A program made the position numbers and the translations under genes. Below, one piece after another: positions 53,196 to 62,504 of a stretch of 64,000 nucleotides of DNA (the first letter of the stretch is position 1; each line of letters begins with the position of its first letter). Source of the DNA: NORP240 sp942492445 (GTDB lineage: Bacteria; Pseudomonadota; Gammaproteobacteria; Pseudomonadales; Pseudohongiellaceae). The DNA lies in NCBI GenBank assembly GCA_942492445.1, contig CALOEW010000089.1:1-64000 (forward strand), read 5' to 3'. The notes under the pieces were generated by a model. That model was given only the letters and a program-made list of their open reading frames with translations, was not told the origin of the DNA and ran no database searches.

Positions 53196-53525
53196 ATGAA
53201 CAACGATGAAAAAATCTGGCAGGTAGTGCACGCAATCCCGGCGGGCCGGGTCGCCACCTATGGTCAAGTTGCGCGGCTGGCCGGTTTGCCGGGGTATGCA
53301 CGGTATGTCGGGCTGGTACTCAAAAGACTTCCTTCGGGGAGCCGTCTGCCCTGGCATCGGGTCGTCAATGCCCGGGGACGTATTTCCTTTCCATTCGGCA
53401 GCAGCCAGTATTGTCAACAACGGGCGCTGCTCGAGGCGGAAGGGGTTACCTTTCTGAAGGGACGCCTGCCCCTGCAAGAGTTTGCCATCGATCAGCCAGC
53501 ACGGAAGCTGCCGCGCTGTTCCTGA
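53196..53525 (+). CDS. Alkyltransferase-like (ATL) DNA-binding protein
   Basis: A 109-residue protein equivalent to the C-terminal DNA-binding domain of O6-alkylguanine-DNA alkyltransferase. It carries GRVATYGQVARLAG and RLPWHRVVNARG. The active-site cysteine of the alkyltransferase motif PCHR is replaced by Trp (PWHR), the defining change of ATL proteins, which flag alkylated bases for nucleotide excision repair instead of repairing them. Its 3' end overlaps the convergent ampG by 34 bp. Confidence 0.93.
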   Translation: MNNDEKIWQVVHAIPAGRVATYGQVARLAGLPGYARYVGLVLKRLPSGSRLPWHRVVNARGRISFPFGSSQYCQQRALLEAEGVTFLKGRLPLQEFAIDQPARKLPRCS

Positions 53526-54856
53526 AACGGTTTCATTAACGTGCTGACCCACAACAGAAGACAAAGACCCGGGATTACCAGAAGTGTTGTGAGTACAAAA
53601 AAGAAAGCCCAGTCACCATTCAGAAAATCCACCACTGCGCCGCTTCCAGCCGCCAGAGTGGTGCGACCAAAATTGGAAATCGAGGCCATCAATGCATACT
53701 GGGTTCCAGTATAGGTCCTGCTGGTGAAATACGAAATGAACGAAATAAACGCTACCGTGGCAAAGGCCTGGAAAAAGTTGTCAATCAACAACGTCAGCAT
53801 CAGCAGGTTGCCATTGGGACCGACCATAGCCAACAGGGCGTACAGCAGATTGGCTGCGGCCATGGCAACCCCGGCAAAAAACAGCCCGCGAATTACTCCG
53901 AATCGCGTATTCAATGCCGCTGCCAGCAGGGAAAATACCGCCGTAACCACACCGCCGAAAAATTTAGAGTAAAAGCTTATCTGATCCGTGGTGAAACCCA
54001 CTTCCACATAAAACACCAGCGACATACGTCCCAGCATTCCTTCACCGAGACGGAAAACCAGCAACAGCAACAGTACCGATAACGCAAGCTGCAGACCGCA
54101 GCGGCTGAAAAATTCGCGGAACGGCTGGACCACGTAGGACTGCAACCAGTGCCCCAGGTCTATGGGTGGCACCACGCCGGTCACGTGCACATCCCGGTCG
54201 TCCGGCGGTGCTTCCGGTTCGGGAACCAATAGAATCAACCCGATAAGGACCAGGTACACCAGGGCCAGCAGCAGATAAACCTGCGACCACGCCAGGCCAA
54301 CGAATTCACCCCCAAGGGCAACAGCAAACGCACCACCGATGAAGCCGTAGCCGGCCCACCAGCCGGTAGTGCTGACTGCAGCAGCGTAGGGCATTTTTTC
54401 GTCCATCTCCTGCTGCCGGAAGATCGTGATACGGTAGGCATCCACAGAAATATCCAGAGTCGCAGAACTGGCGGCTACCACCAGTGCCAGGAGACTGACC
54501 AGCCCCAGGTTGGTTGCGGGGTCGGTGCTGCCGAGTGCCAGCACAGCCACCATGATGACCGCCTGGCACAGGATGATCCAGGAGCGCCGCTGACCCAGCC
54601 GTCGGAACAACCACGGCAACCTGATTCGATCCACAAACGGTGCCCAAATCCAGTTGAAGGCATAGACCGTTGCAATCGCTCCCACGTACCCGATTGCCGA
54701 GCGTGAAAGGCCGGATGCCTGCAACCACAGAGTCAGCACCGAGCCATGAAGCACCCAGGGGAATCCGCTACAGAATCCCAACAACAGAATATTCAGATAA
54801 CGAATATCCTTCAGTTGAAGTAGAGCGTCTGACAAAGACCTGTCATTCTGCAACAA
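53492..54856 (-). CDS. ampG: AmpG-type muropeptide transporter
   Basis: A 454-residue major facilitator protein that imports anhydro-muropeptides for recycling. The N-terminal half contains LLLGFCSGFPWVLHGSVLTL and GYVGAIATVYAFNWIWAPFVDR, both AmpG signatures, and SSATLDISVDAYRI follows. About twelve to fourteen membrane segments are visible. The start is a TTG at 54856 preceded by AGAGGCGAG. It works upstream of AmpD (62505-63086). Confidence 0.88.
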   Translation of the reverse strand: MLQNDRSLSDALLQLKDIRYLNILLLGFCSGFPWVLHGSVLTLWLQASGLSRSAIGYVGAIATVYAFNWIWAPFVDRIRLPWLFRRLGQRRSWIILCQAVIMVAVLALGSTDPATNLGLVSLLALVVAASSATLDISVDAYRITIFRQQEMDEKMPYAAAVSTTGWWAGYGFIGGAFAVALGGEFVGLAWSQVYLLLALVYLVLIGLILLVPEPEAPPDDRDVHVTGVVPPIDLGHWLQSYVVQPFREFFSRCGLQLALSVLLLLLVFRLGEGMLGRMSLVFYVEVGFTTDQISFYSKFFGGVVTAVFSLLAAALNTRFGVIRGLFFAGVAMAAANLLYALLAMVGPNGNLLMLTLLIDNFFQAFATVAFISFISYFTSRTYTGTQYALMASISNFGRTTLAAGSGAVVDFLNGDWAFFFVLTTLLVIPGLCLLLWVSTLMKPFQEQRGSFRAG

Positions 54857-54912
54857 ATATCTCGCCTCTGATTCTTCAGGAGAGTGATGTGCCTGCCCGT
54901 TGGGCGGAGGAG

Positions 54913-55395
54913 TTATTCCCGGAAGTTATTGTATTGCAGAGGAATACCCGGTTCTGCTTCCTTGAGCATGGCGATCACCTGCTGCAGGTCATCGCGCTTT
55001 TTGCCCGACACCCGCAGCTTGTCACCCTGAATCGCCGTCTGGACCTTCAGTTTGGCGTCTTTTATCAGTTTGACAAGCTTGCGGGCAAGATCCGGCTCAA
55101 TACCCTGCAGCACGCGTACCTGCATGGATGCCCGGCGGCCCGATTCCTCGGTTTCTCCAGGGTCAAGGCTGGACACGTCGATACCACGCTTGACCATTTT
55201 CCCCTTCAGGATATCCAGCATCTGCTGCAACTGGAAATCCACTTCCGCACTGAGCGTAATTACCGAGTCTGAAAGTGTGAAACTGGCATCCACACCTTTG
55301 AAATCAAACCGGTTCCCGACTTCGCGATTGGCCTGGTCAATCGCATTGTTCAACTCGTGCATATCCACTTCCGAAACGATGTCAAAGGATGGCAT
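54913..55395 (-). CDS. yajQ: YajQ family cyclic di-GMP-binding protein
   Basis: A 160-residue protein of the YajQ family. MPSFDIVSEVDMHELNNAID, NRFDFKGVDASF and the C-terminal VQTAIQGDKLRVSGKKRDDLQ are conserved. Relatives in Pseudomonas and Xanthomonas bind cyclic di-GMP and alter the activity of LysR-type regulators. It is alone, 57 bp from ampG on the same strand. Confidence 0.95.
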   Translation of the reverse strand: MPSFDIVSEVDMHELNNAIDQANREVGNRFDFKGVDASFTLSDSVITLSAEVDFQLQQMLDILKGKMVKRGIDVSSLDPGETEESGRRASMQVRVLQGIEPDLARKLVKLIKDAKLKVQTAIQGDKLRVSGKKRDDLQQVIAMLKEAEPGIPLQYNNFRE

Positions 55396-55695
55396 GTAGA
55401 CAACCTCCAGGTCTTGTCAATGTCAATGTCATGAGAGCCGCCAGCTCAGCGCCGCATTGATCCGCAGTTTAGCACCGCTACTTACCTTATCCTATGCCCG
55501 CGACGCATTCCCCTTCAGGAACCGCCTGGCAAGTTGGCAGTACTATCCGATATCTCTTCTACCTCGGCCCGTCGGTCGGACTCTGCCATAGCCAGAACCT
55601 TAACGCAGGTGCCGACAACAGCTTTTTCAAGTAGACTCCGATGACAAGATTACTGGCCGCCCCCGTTTCTCAAATCACGCTTCCGGACCGATTTA
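55396..55695. other. Divergent region between yajQ and the ABC permease gene
   Basis: A 300-bp gap that should contain promoters in both directions. I looked for a cobalamin riboswitch and for a Fur box, since either would identify the ABC transporter substrate, and found neither by eye. No gene is supported. Confidence 0.4.
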
Positions 55696-56691
55696 ATGAT
55701 GTTCGCAACCACCGGCAAACCATTGCTGCTCTCAAGCCTGCTGATCCTGCTGTGCTTTGCCGCCATAGTGATGTCGTTGACTTCCGGGAGCGTGGATCTG
55801 ACCTTTATACAACTGTGGGAGGCTCTGACCAGCGGCGAGTCCACCCTGCAACGACAGGTGGTGCTGGAATTGCGATTACCCAGAACCGCCGCAGCATTGG
55901 TAACGGGTGGATTGCTCGGGCTGTCCGGAGTCATCATGCAGGTCCTGCTGAGAAATCCTCTCGCTGATCCATACATTCTCGGAGTTTCAGGTGGCGCTTC
56001 CGTTGCCGCCCTGGCACTTCTGTTGTCAGGAGCCGGGGCGGTTTGGATTCCCCAGGCTGCGTTTGCGGGCGCCCTGATTTCCATACTCCTGGTATTCGGC
56101 CTGGCAAATGCCGGTGGCCGCTGGTCGGTAACCCGTCTGTTATTGACCGGCGTGGTCGTCGCTGCAGGATGGGGTGCGGTCATCAATATTATGCTGGCGT
56201 CTTCGGCCACCAATACAGTGCAAAGCATGCTGTTCTGGTTGATGGGAGATCTCAGCCAGAGTCGCATTACCAGCTGGCAGGCGGCGATTCTGATTGTTGG
56301 AGTTTCGGCGGGCCTGTTTATTGCGAAGCCTTTGAACGTCCTGACGAGAGGCGAACTGCCGGCTCTTGCTCTCGGCGTCAACGTTTCCAGATTGCGTATA
56401 TTCCTGTATCTGGCGGCCTCACTTCTGACTGCCACTGCGGTGACAATTTCCGGGTCGATCGGATTTGTAGGCCTGGTGATCCCGCATATGTTGAGATTAC
56501 TGGGGGCCAGGGATCACAGATTACTTATTCCGCTTTCGGTGCTGTTGGGGGGAAGTTTTCTCGTCATCGCTGATAGCCTGGCGCGTACAGTAATCGCGCC
56601 GCAACAATTACCTACAGGCGTTGTGACGGCGCTGGTTGGTGTGCCCGTGTTTCTGATTATCCTTCGCAGTACCGTTGGCCAGCAGCAATGA
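55696..56691 (+). CDS. FecCD/BtuC-type ABC transporter permease
   Basis: A 331-residue polytopic inner-membrane permease of the iron-siderophore/heme/cobalamin importer family. ELRLPRTAAALVTGGLLGLSG near residue 57, MQVLLRNPLADPYILGVSGG and the C-terminal GSIGFVGLVIPHMLRLLG are classic signatures. About ten membrane segments. The ATG at 55696 (followed by another ATG) is the likely start. The ATPase gene overlaps the stop by 4 bp. The substrate could be a ferric siderophore, heme or B12. Confidence 0.9.
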   Translation: MMFATTGKPLLLSSLLILLCFAAIVMSLTSGSVDLTFIQLWEALTSGESTLQRQVVLELRLPRTAAALVTGGLLGLSGVIMQVLLRNPLADPYILGVSGGASVAALALLLSGAGAVWIPQAAFAGALISILLVFGLANAGGRWSVTRLLLTGVVVAAGWGAVINIMLASSATNTVQSMLFWLMGDLSQSRITSWQAAILIVGVSAGLFIAKPLNVLTRGELPALALGVNVSRLRIFLYLAASLLTATAVTISGSIGFVGLVIPHMLRLLGARDHRLLIPLSVLLGGSFLVIADSLARTVIAPQQLPTGVVTALVGVPVFLIILRSTVGQQQ

Positions 56692-57455
56692 ATTTACTGG
56701 AGCTAGACGCCTTGCGAATATCAATCGGCGGTCAGCTGGTTTGCAACGACCTCGACTTGAAGCTTGGTGGCGGGCAGGTACTGGGCATTCTCGGGCGCAA
56801 TGGCTCCGGCAAAACGACACTTCTTCACACAATTATGGGCTTCCACAATCCCGATAGCGGGCTGATTCGCGTGAGCGGCAGCACCCTGGATTCCCTCTCT
56901 CGAAAAGACCTGGCTCGTCAGGTCGGATTATTGTTTCAGGAAAGCGACTCCAGCATGCCGGCCACGGTTCTGGAAACCGTCCTGCTTGGACGACACCCCT
57001 ACTCCAGCAACCCCTGGTGGGATTCTGCCAATGACCTGTCCCTGGCCAGGCAGACACTGGGCCTGACTGGGCTGGCCGAGTTGGCACAGCGACAGGTTGC
57101 AACTCTGTCGGGGGGCGAAAAGCAGCGCCTGGCCGTGGCACTACTCCTGGTTCAGAACCCGCGCATCTTTCTGCTGGACGAACCCAGCAATCACCTGGAC
57201 ATCGACTACCAGATTCGAATTCTCGACCTGCTGGCGCAACGCATGGAGGAGGAACGTGCCGGTCTTGTCATGGCCAGTCACGATATCAATCTGGTCGCGC
57301 GATTCTGTGACCGGGTCCTGTTACTGCTGGAGAAAGGAGAGTTTCTCGAGGGCCCTACCCAGGCGGTGCTCAATTCACACAACCTGGAAAGAGCATTCCG
57401 CTGCCAGATAATCAAAATAGTGGCAAATGAAAGAAACTACTTCCTGCCCGGTTGA
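56688..57455 (+). CDS. ABC transporter ATP-binding protein (FepC/BtuD type)
   Basis: A 255-residue nucleotide-binding subunit. Walker A is GRNGSGKTTLL (near residue 38), the Q-loop LLFQESDSS, the signature LSGGEKQRLAVALLL (near 140) and Walker B IFLLDEPSNHLD (near 160) with the switch His in ASHDINLVARF. It pairs with the preceding permease (4-bp overlap). No periplasmic binding protein or TonB receptor follows; the convergent aceF gene ends 44 bp later. Confidence 0.93.
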   Translation: MNLLELDALRISIGGQLVCNDLDLKLGGGQVLGILGRNGSGKTTLLHTIMGFHNPDSGLIRVSGSTLDSLSRKDLARQVGLLFQESDSSMPATVLETVLLGRHPYSSNPWWDSANDLSLARQTLGLTGLAELAQRQVATLSGGEKQRLAVALLLVQNPRIFLLDEPSNHLDIDYQIRILDLLAQRMEEERAGLVMASHDINLVARFCDRVLLLLEKGEFLEGPTQAVLNSHNLERAFRCQIIKIVANERNYFLPG

Positions 57456-57498
57456 TGCGGAATTCTCAATTCACCTACTGTACGTTCCGTTGCGCTGA

Positions 57499-59193
57499 TC
57501 AAAGAAGAAGCAGACGAATATCGCCAAGCAACTGAACCAGATAGGTGGAGAATAACCCTCCATCGACCCCATTGACCGCGCGATGGTCGTAGGACAGGGT
57601 CAGGGGCAGCATGCTGCGAGGGATAAATTCTCCATTCTGAAATACCGGTTTCGTATCAGTCTTGCCGACACCCAGTATCGCAACTTCAGGCGCATTGATA
57701 ATGGGTATGAAACCGGTGCCGCCGATGGATCCCAGGCTGGAGATGGTGAAGCAGGCTCCCTGCATTGCTTCCCTGCTCAGTCGTCGTTGCTTGGCCTTGT
57801 CGGTGATTTCTACCAGTTCAGCAGCCAGTTCCCAAAGAGACTTACGGTCCACATCGCGTATCACCGGCACAACCAGACCGGCATCCGTCGCAACAGCAAC
57901 CCCGATATGGTAGTACTTCTTCTGAAAATAGTATTCGCCACTTGAATGCAGCGAGACATTGAATTGGGGGTACTCCTGCAGCGCCTTGACACAGGCTTTC
58001 AGCAGGAATGGCAGAAACGTCAACTTGACGCCCCGTTTTTCAGCCTCGGCTTTTCGCGCAATGCGGAATTCTTCAAGTTCCGTTACATCGGCCTCATTGA
58101 ACTGGGCGACATGAGGCACAGTACTCCAGTTGCGCTGCATGTTAACCGCCGTCACCCTGTGCAGTTTGCTCATGGCTATCTGTTCCACTTCGCCGAACTG
58201 GCTGAAGTCGATATCAGGTGCCGGCGATACCCCGGTCCCGCCCACAGCAGCAGCCCCCTGAGACAGCCTGGATTTTACAAACTTGTGCAGATCCTCTTTG
58301 ATAATTCTGCCCTTGGCACCCGTGCCCCCAACCTGAGTCAGGTCCACCCCAAGTTCCCGGGCCAGTTTACGTACTGCCGGCCCGGCGTAAACTCCTGCAC
58401 CTGCGCCTGGCGTCGCCTGCTCAGACGGTGAGTCAGCGGGTTCTGAGCTGTCCTCTCCGGCCACTGCCTGACCGGCTTCGGGTTCATTCTTTGATTGCGG
58501 CGCAGCCGGGGGCTGACGGTCCGGCTTCGCCGCCTCCGGCTCCTTCTCTGGCTGGGCAAGCAGTTCCAGAATGGCCGAACCTTTGGACACCTTGTCGCCA
58601 ACTTTGACCTTCAGTGATTTAACCTCACCGGCCAGGGTGGCAGGTACGTCCATGGCAGCCTTGTCTGACTCGAGGGTGACAAGTGCATCATCGACCTTGA
58701 TCGTGTCGCCCTCTGCAACATGGATCTCGATGACTTCCACATCGCTCTCTCCGCCAAGATCGGGAACTTCGACTGTTTTAAGCACCGGCTCCGGGGTGGC
58801 ACTATCTGCGTCAGCATCAGGCCTGGTTGACGAATCAGTTCCGCCATCAGCCTGCTGCGGCTCCTCCGCCGTTTCCCTGGTGGATTCCTGGGATTCCTGC
58901 ACCTGCTCCTTCACCTTTTCGTCCGGCTTCGCTGCGGTTTCGGAAGAGGCATCACCCTCCACTTCGAGAGTCAGAATCTCGCTGCCGGTAGTGACCTGAT
59001 CACCCAGATTGACGGCGATGCTTTTGACCACTCCACTGGTAGGCGCAGGAATTTCCATGGCAGCCTTGTCACTTTCGAGAACCAGGAGAGAATCATTTTC
59101 TGCTACCGACTGCCCCACCGACACAAGCAGTTCAATCACTTCGACTTCACTCGAATCTCCCAGATCGGGGACCTTTATTGTTTCAGTTGCCAC
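57499..59193 (-). CDS. aceF: Pyruvate dehydrogenase E2, dihydrolipoyllysine acetyltransferase
   Basis: A 564-residue core subunit of the pyruvate dehydrogenase complex. It has two lipoyl domains (lipoyl Lys43 in ESDKAAMEIP and a second in ESDKAAMDVP near residue 163), joined by long Glu/Pro/Ala-rich linkers. An E1/E3-binding domain follows (GPAVRKLARELGVDL near 273), then the catalytic domain with the active His in SYDHRAVNGVDGG. AceE is immediately upstream. No lpd gene follows, which is a departure from the common aceE-aceF-lpd order. Its lipoyl groups would be made by LipB/LipA. Confidence 0.96.
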   Translation of the reverse strand: MATETIKVPDLGDSSEVEVIELLVSVGQSVAENDSLLVLESDKAAMEIPAPTSGVVKSIAVNLGDQVTTGSEILTLEVEGDASSETAAKPDEKVKEQVQESQESTRETAEEPQQADGGTDSSTRPDADADSATPEPVLKTVEVPDLGGESDVEVIEIHVAEGDTIKVDDALVTLESDKAAMDVPATLAGEVKSLKVKVGDKVSKGSAILELLAQPEKEPEAAKPDRQPPAAPQSKNEPEAGQAVAGEDSSEPADSPSEQATPGAGAGVYAGPAVRKLARELGVDLTQVGGTGAKGRIIKEDLHKFVKSRLSQGAAAVGGTGVSPAPDIDFSQFGEVEQIAMSKLHRVTAVNMQRNWSTVPHVAQFNEADVTELEEFRIARKAEAEKRGVKLTFLPFLLKACVKALQEYPQFNVSLHSSGEYYFQKKYYHIGVAVATDAGLVVPVIRDVDRKSLWELAAELVEITDKAKQRRLSREAMQGACFTISSLGSIGGTGFIPIINAPEVAILGVGKTDTKPVFQNGEFIPRSMLPLTLSYDHRAVNGVDGGLFSTYLVQLLGDIRLLLL

Positions 59194-59255
59194 TGGCTGT
59201 TACTCCTAGCTGATCCTGCTTTCACCACTATTGCGGTTACCTTAGCGCTAATCCG

Positions 59256-61949
59256 TTACTTTTTCACCGGGTCACCCTTACCCGGATCGATGCCATATTC
59301 TTTCATGAATTTACTGATGATATCCGGCTTTACCACCCCTTCCGACTGCAACTCATTCAGCGCTGCAAGGACAATAAACTTCCTGTCGACCTCGAAAAAA
59401 TGGCGTAATTTCGCACGGCTGTCGCTGCGACCAAAGCCGTCGGTTCCCAGAACCTGGTATCGATCCGGGACGAACTCCCGTATCTGATCAGCGTACAGTT
59501 TGATGTAGTCCGTTGAGGCGACAATCGGGCCCTTTTTTTGCCCAAGACATTCAGTAACGTAGGGCACTTTTTCCTTTTTCCGGGACGGATTCATTCTGTT
59601 GTCCCGATTGACTGCCAGCCCCTCCTTCCTGAGTTCGTTGAAGCTGGTTACACTCCAGACATCCACCGCCACTTTGAATTGATCCCGTAAAATCTTTGCC
59701 GCCTCCCGCACTTCACGCAAAATTGTTCCACTACCCAGCAGCCTTACCCGTAAATCGGAAATCGATTTCCCGGAAACCTTGTAATCCTTGTTGTCTCCGT
59801 CCTCCAGCAGGTACATGCCCTTGATAATGGCCTCTTCGGCTCCCTTGGGCAGCTCGGGGTGCTCGTAATTTTCATTCATTGTGGTGATGTAATAAAAAAC
59901 CGATTCCTGCTCCTTGTACATCCTCCGCAACCCATCCTGGATGATCACCCCCAGCTCGTAGGAATAAGTTGGATCGTAACTTACACAATTAGGGATTGTG
60001 GAAAACAGAATATGACTGTGGCCATCCTGATGCTGGAGACCCTCGCCGTTCAGCGTCGTTCTCCCCGCAGTGGCACCGATAAGAAACCCACGTGCCTGGC
60101 TGTCGCCTGCCGCCCAGCAGAGGTCACCAACGCGCTGGTATCCGAACATAGAATAGTAGATGTAGAACGGAATCAGGGGATAATTGTTTACGCTGTAGGA
60201 GGTTGCAGCGGCAAGCCAGGTGGACAAAGCCCCTGCTTCGGAAATCCCCTCCTCCAGCATCTGGCCTTTCTTGTCTTCACGGTAAAAGGCTACCTGATGG
60301 GAATCAGAGGGATCGTAAAGTTGCCCAACCGATGAATAAATGCCCAGTTGCCGAAACATGCCCTCCATTCCAAAGGTACGCGCCTCGTCGGGAACTATGG
60401 GCACCACCCGTTGCCCTATTTCCTTGTCCTTGCATAGACTGGAAAGCATTCTGACAAAAGCCATGGTTGTGGAAATCTCTCTTGAACCACTGCTCTTTAG
60501 CTGAGTCTCGAAGAGAGAAAGCTCCGGCACTTTAAGCGCGTAACTGTTGGCGCGTCGTTGAGGTACCGGACTTCCGAGTCGCTCCCGTTGCTTACGCATA
60601 TAGCGTAATTCCAGACTGCTTTCCGGGGGGCGGTAGTAAGGAACTTCTTCCAACTGATCATCTTTTATGGGAATACCAAAGCGGTCGCGAAAGCGTTTGA
60701 GGCTCTCGATATCGAGTTTCTTCACCTGGTGGCTGGTGTTCTGTGCTTCAGCACTGGACCCGAACGCATAACCCTTGACCGTTTTTGCAAGAATAACGGT
60801 TGGTCGGCCATTTGAGCTTGTTGCACGAGCGTAGGCCGCATAGACTTTATAGGGATCGTGTCCGCCCCTGTTGAGCGCCATGATGTCGCGGTCCGAAAGA
60901 TGCTCGACCATCCGCGTGAGTCTGTCATCCTTCCCGAAAAAGTGCTCCCGGGTGTAGGCTCCGCCCCGGGCTACGAAATTCTGGTATTCTCCGTCCACAA
61001 CCTCATCCATGCGTGCCTGCAGGATACCGTCCTCGTCGGCCTGTAATAATGGATCCCAGTGGCGCCCCCATATAACCTTTATAACGTTCCAGCCGGCTCC
61101 ACGGAAAATCCCCTCCAGTTCCTGAATGATTTTTCCATTACCCCGGACAGGCCCATCAAGACGCTGCAGATTACAATTGATGACAAAAATCAGGTTGTCC
61201 AGCTGCTCTCGGCCCGCCTTACCAATTGCCCCCAGAGTTTCCGGTTCGTCCGTCTCGCCATCGCCGATGAAACACCAGACTTTGCGATTTTCATTATCCA
61301 CCAGGCCGCGATGGCTGAGGTATTTCATCATATGGGCCTGATAGATTGCCTGCAGGGGACCAAGACCCATCGATACGGTTGGAAACTGCCAGTATTCAGG
61401 CATCAGCCAGGGATGCGGATAGGATGACAGGCCATCGCCTTCGGACTCCTGGCGAAAATTATCCAGCTGCTCTTCGGTAATACGTCCCTCCAGGTAGGAA
61501 CGTGCGTAAATACCGGGTGATGAATGCCCCTGGAAATAGATGACATCCCCCTCCTGTTCCTCGGACGGACCGCGGAAGAAATAATTGAACCCCACATCGT
61601 AGAGAGTGGCAGCCGAAGAAAAAGTGGAGATATGCCCACCCAGATTCGGATTTTTCTTGTTAGCCCGCATTACCATGGCCAGAGCGTTCCAACGGATGAT
61701 GCCGCGGATCTGCCGCTCCATGAACATGTCGCCAGGCATGCGTTCTTCATTCAGGTGCGAAATCGTATTCCGATACGGTGTATTAACCGAGATATATGGC
61801 GCCTTCTCCCCACTGCGGCTGGCACGCTCGGCCAGTCTGCCAAGCAGGAAGTAGGCCCGCTCTTCACCTTCGTTATCGATAACGGATTCCAGGGCATCCA
61901 GCCATTCCTGGGTTTCCTGGGGATTATTGTCCTGATCCTGTTGACTCAT
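59256..61949 (-). CDS. aceE: Pyruvate dehydrogenase E1, homodimeric type
   Basis: An 897-residue thiamine-diphosphate enzyme decarboxylating pyruvate and acetylating AceF. GHISTFSSAATLYDVGFNYF, GDGETDEPETLGAIG (the GDG...N ThDP motif with NLIFVINCNLQRLDG) and NRGGHDPYKVYAAY are present, all AceE-type rather than the alpha2beta2 type. The length is normal (E. coli 887). The ATG at 61949 begins MSQQDQDNNPQETQEWL; the frame extends five codons further up. A 62-bp gap separates it from aceF. Confidence 0.97.
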   Translation of the reverse strand: MSQQDQDNNPQETQEWLDALESVIDNEGEERAYFLLGRLAERASRSGEKAPYISVNTPYRNTISHLNEERMPGDMFMERQIRGIIRWNALAMVMRANKKNPNLGGHISTFSSAATLYDVGFNYFFRGPSEEQEGDVIYFQGHSSPGIYARSYLEGRITEEQLDNFRQESEGDGLSSYPHPWLMPEYWQFPTVSMGLGPLQAIYQAHMMKYLSHRGLVDNENRKVWCFIGDGETDEPETLGAIGKAGREQLDNLIFVINCNLQRLDGPVRGNGKIIQELEGIFRGAGWNVIKVIWGRHWDPLLQADEDGILQARMDEVVDGEYQNFVARGGAYTREHFFGKDDRLTRMVEHLSDRDIMALNRGGHDPYKVYAAYARATSSNGRPTVILAKTVKGYAFGSSAEAQNTSHQVKKLDIESLKRFRDRFGIPIKDDQLEEVPYYRPPESSLELRYMRKQRERLGSPVPQRRANSYALKVPELSLFETQLKSSGSREISTTMAFVRMLSSLCKDKEIGQRVVPIVPDEARTFGMEGMFRQLGIYSSVGQLYDPSDSHQVAFYREDKKGQMLEEGISEAGALSTWLAAATSYSVNNYPLIPFYIYYSMFGYQRVGDLCWAAGDSQARGFLIGATAGRTTLNGEGLQHQDGHSHILFSTIPNCVSYDPTYSYELGVIIQDGLRRMYKEQESVFYYITTMNENYEHPELPKGAEEAIIKGMYLLEDGDNKDYKVSGKSISDLRVRLLGSGTILREVREAAKILRDQFKVAVDVWSVTSFNELRKEGLAVNRDNRMNPSRKKEKVPYVTECLGQKKGPIVASTDYIKLYADQIREFVPDRYQVLGTDGFGRSDSRAKLRHFFEVDRKFIVLAALNELQSEGVVKPDIISKFMKEYGIDPGKGDPVKK

Positions 61950-62504
61950 CGAACACGCTCTCACTTTATTAAAGTAAATACTTTCGTAAATAAGGGATTA
62001 CTACAGATTCTCGCCGATTTTATTCACTATGTCTTGTAAATAAGTAACATTCTGGTCCGATTTTAGCTTAGAGAGGGGGATTTTCCCAATGCAGATTAAT
62101 GACTTATGCGTTAAATTCGCAGACATTGCTTTCCCGCATTTTCCAGAAATACCAAGATTGCCGGACAGAAGACAGGACTTCTTTGGGTTCAAGGGAGCTG
62201 TGGATGACAAATTTCCGAGGGTTACCAGGAAGGGATCTCCTCCTTGGCCGTCACCGGTTGTTTAGAATCGATGGCTTCGAGCGGTGCGGGATTCACCATT
62301 CAGCGGCCTCGAGTTTCGATCTGTTTCTAAGCGAGGCATGTTGGTTTCAGTAGTGGATTCTTCAGCTATACACCTACTGGTTTATACAATCTTTAAAGTC
62401 GGGCACTTAGCACCGGCTAATGCAACTGTGATCAAGTCCGCTGCTTCCGGCACCTGCGGTGAACTAGCAACTCAACTGCGTCACCCCCAGGGTTGGAGGA
62501 GCCA
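61950..62504. other. AT-richer intergenic region upstream of aceE, no supported gene
   Basis: A 555-bp gap between two minus-strand genes. It must contain the aceE promoter near its left end and could contain a leader or regulator site, but I could not identify one. Two short open frames (62001-62210 on the minus strand, 62099-62353 on the plus strand) overlap each other and have neither a family match nor a ribosome-binding site. The base composition from about 61960 to 62420 is visibly richer in A and T than its neighbours. Confidence 0.4.

Noticed and set aside
55396..55695. Cobalamin riboswitch or Fur box before the ABC permease
   Set aside because: Looked for because of the transporter family; no B12-box-like or GATAATGATAATC-like sequence is visible.
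62001..62353. Two short open frames upstream of aceE
   Set aside because: They overlap on opposite strands, and neither shows a conserved motif or ribosome-binding site.
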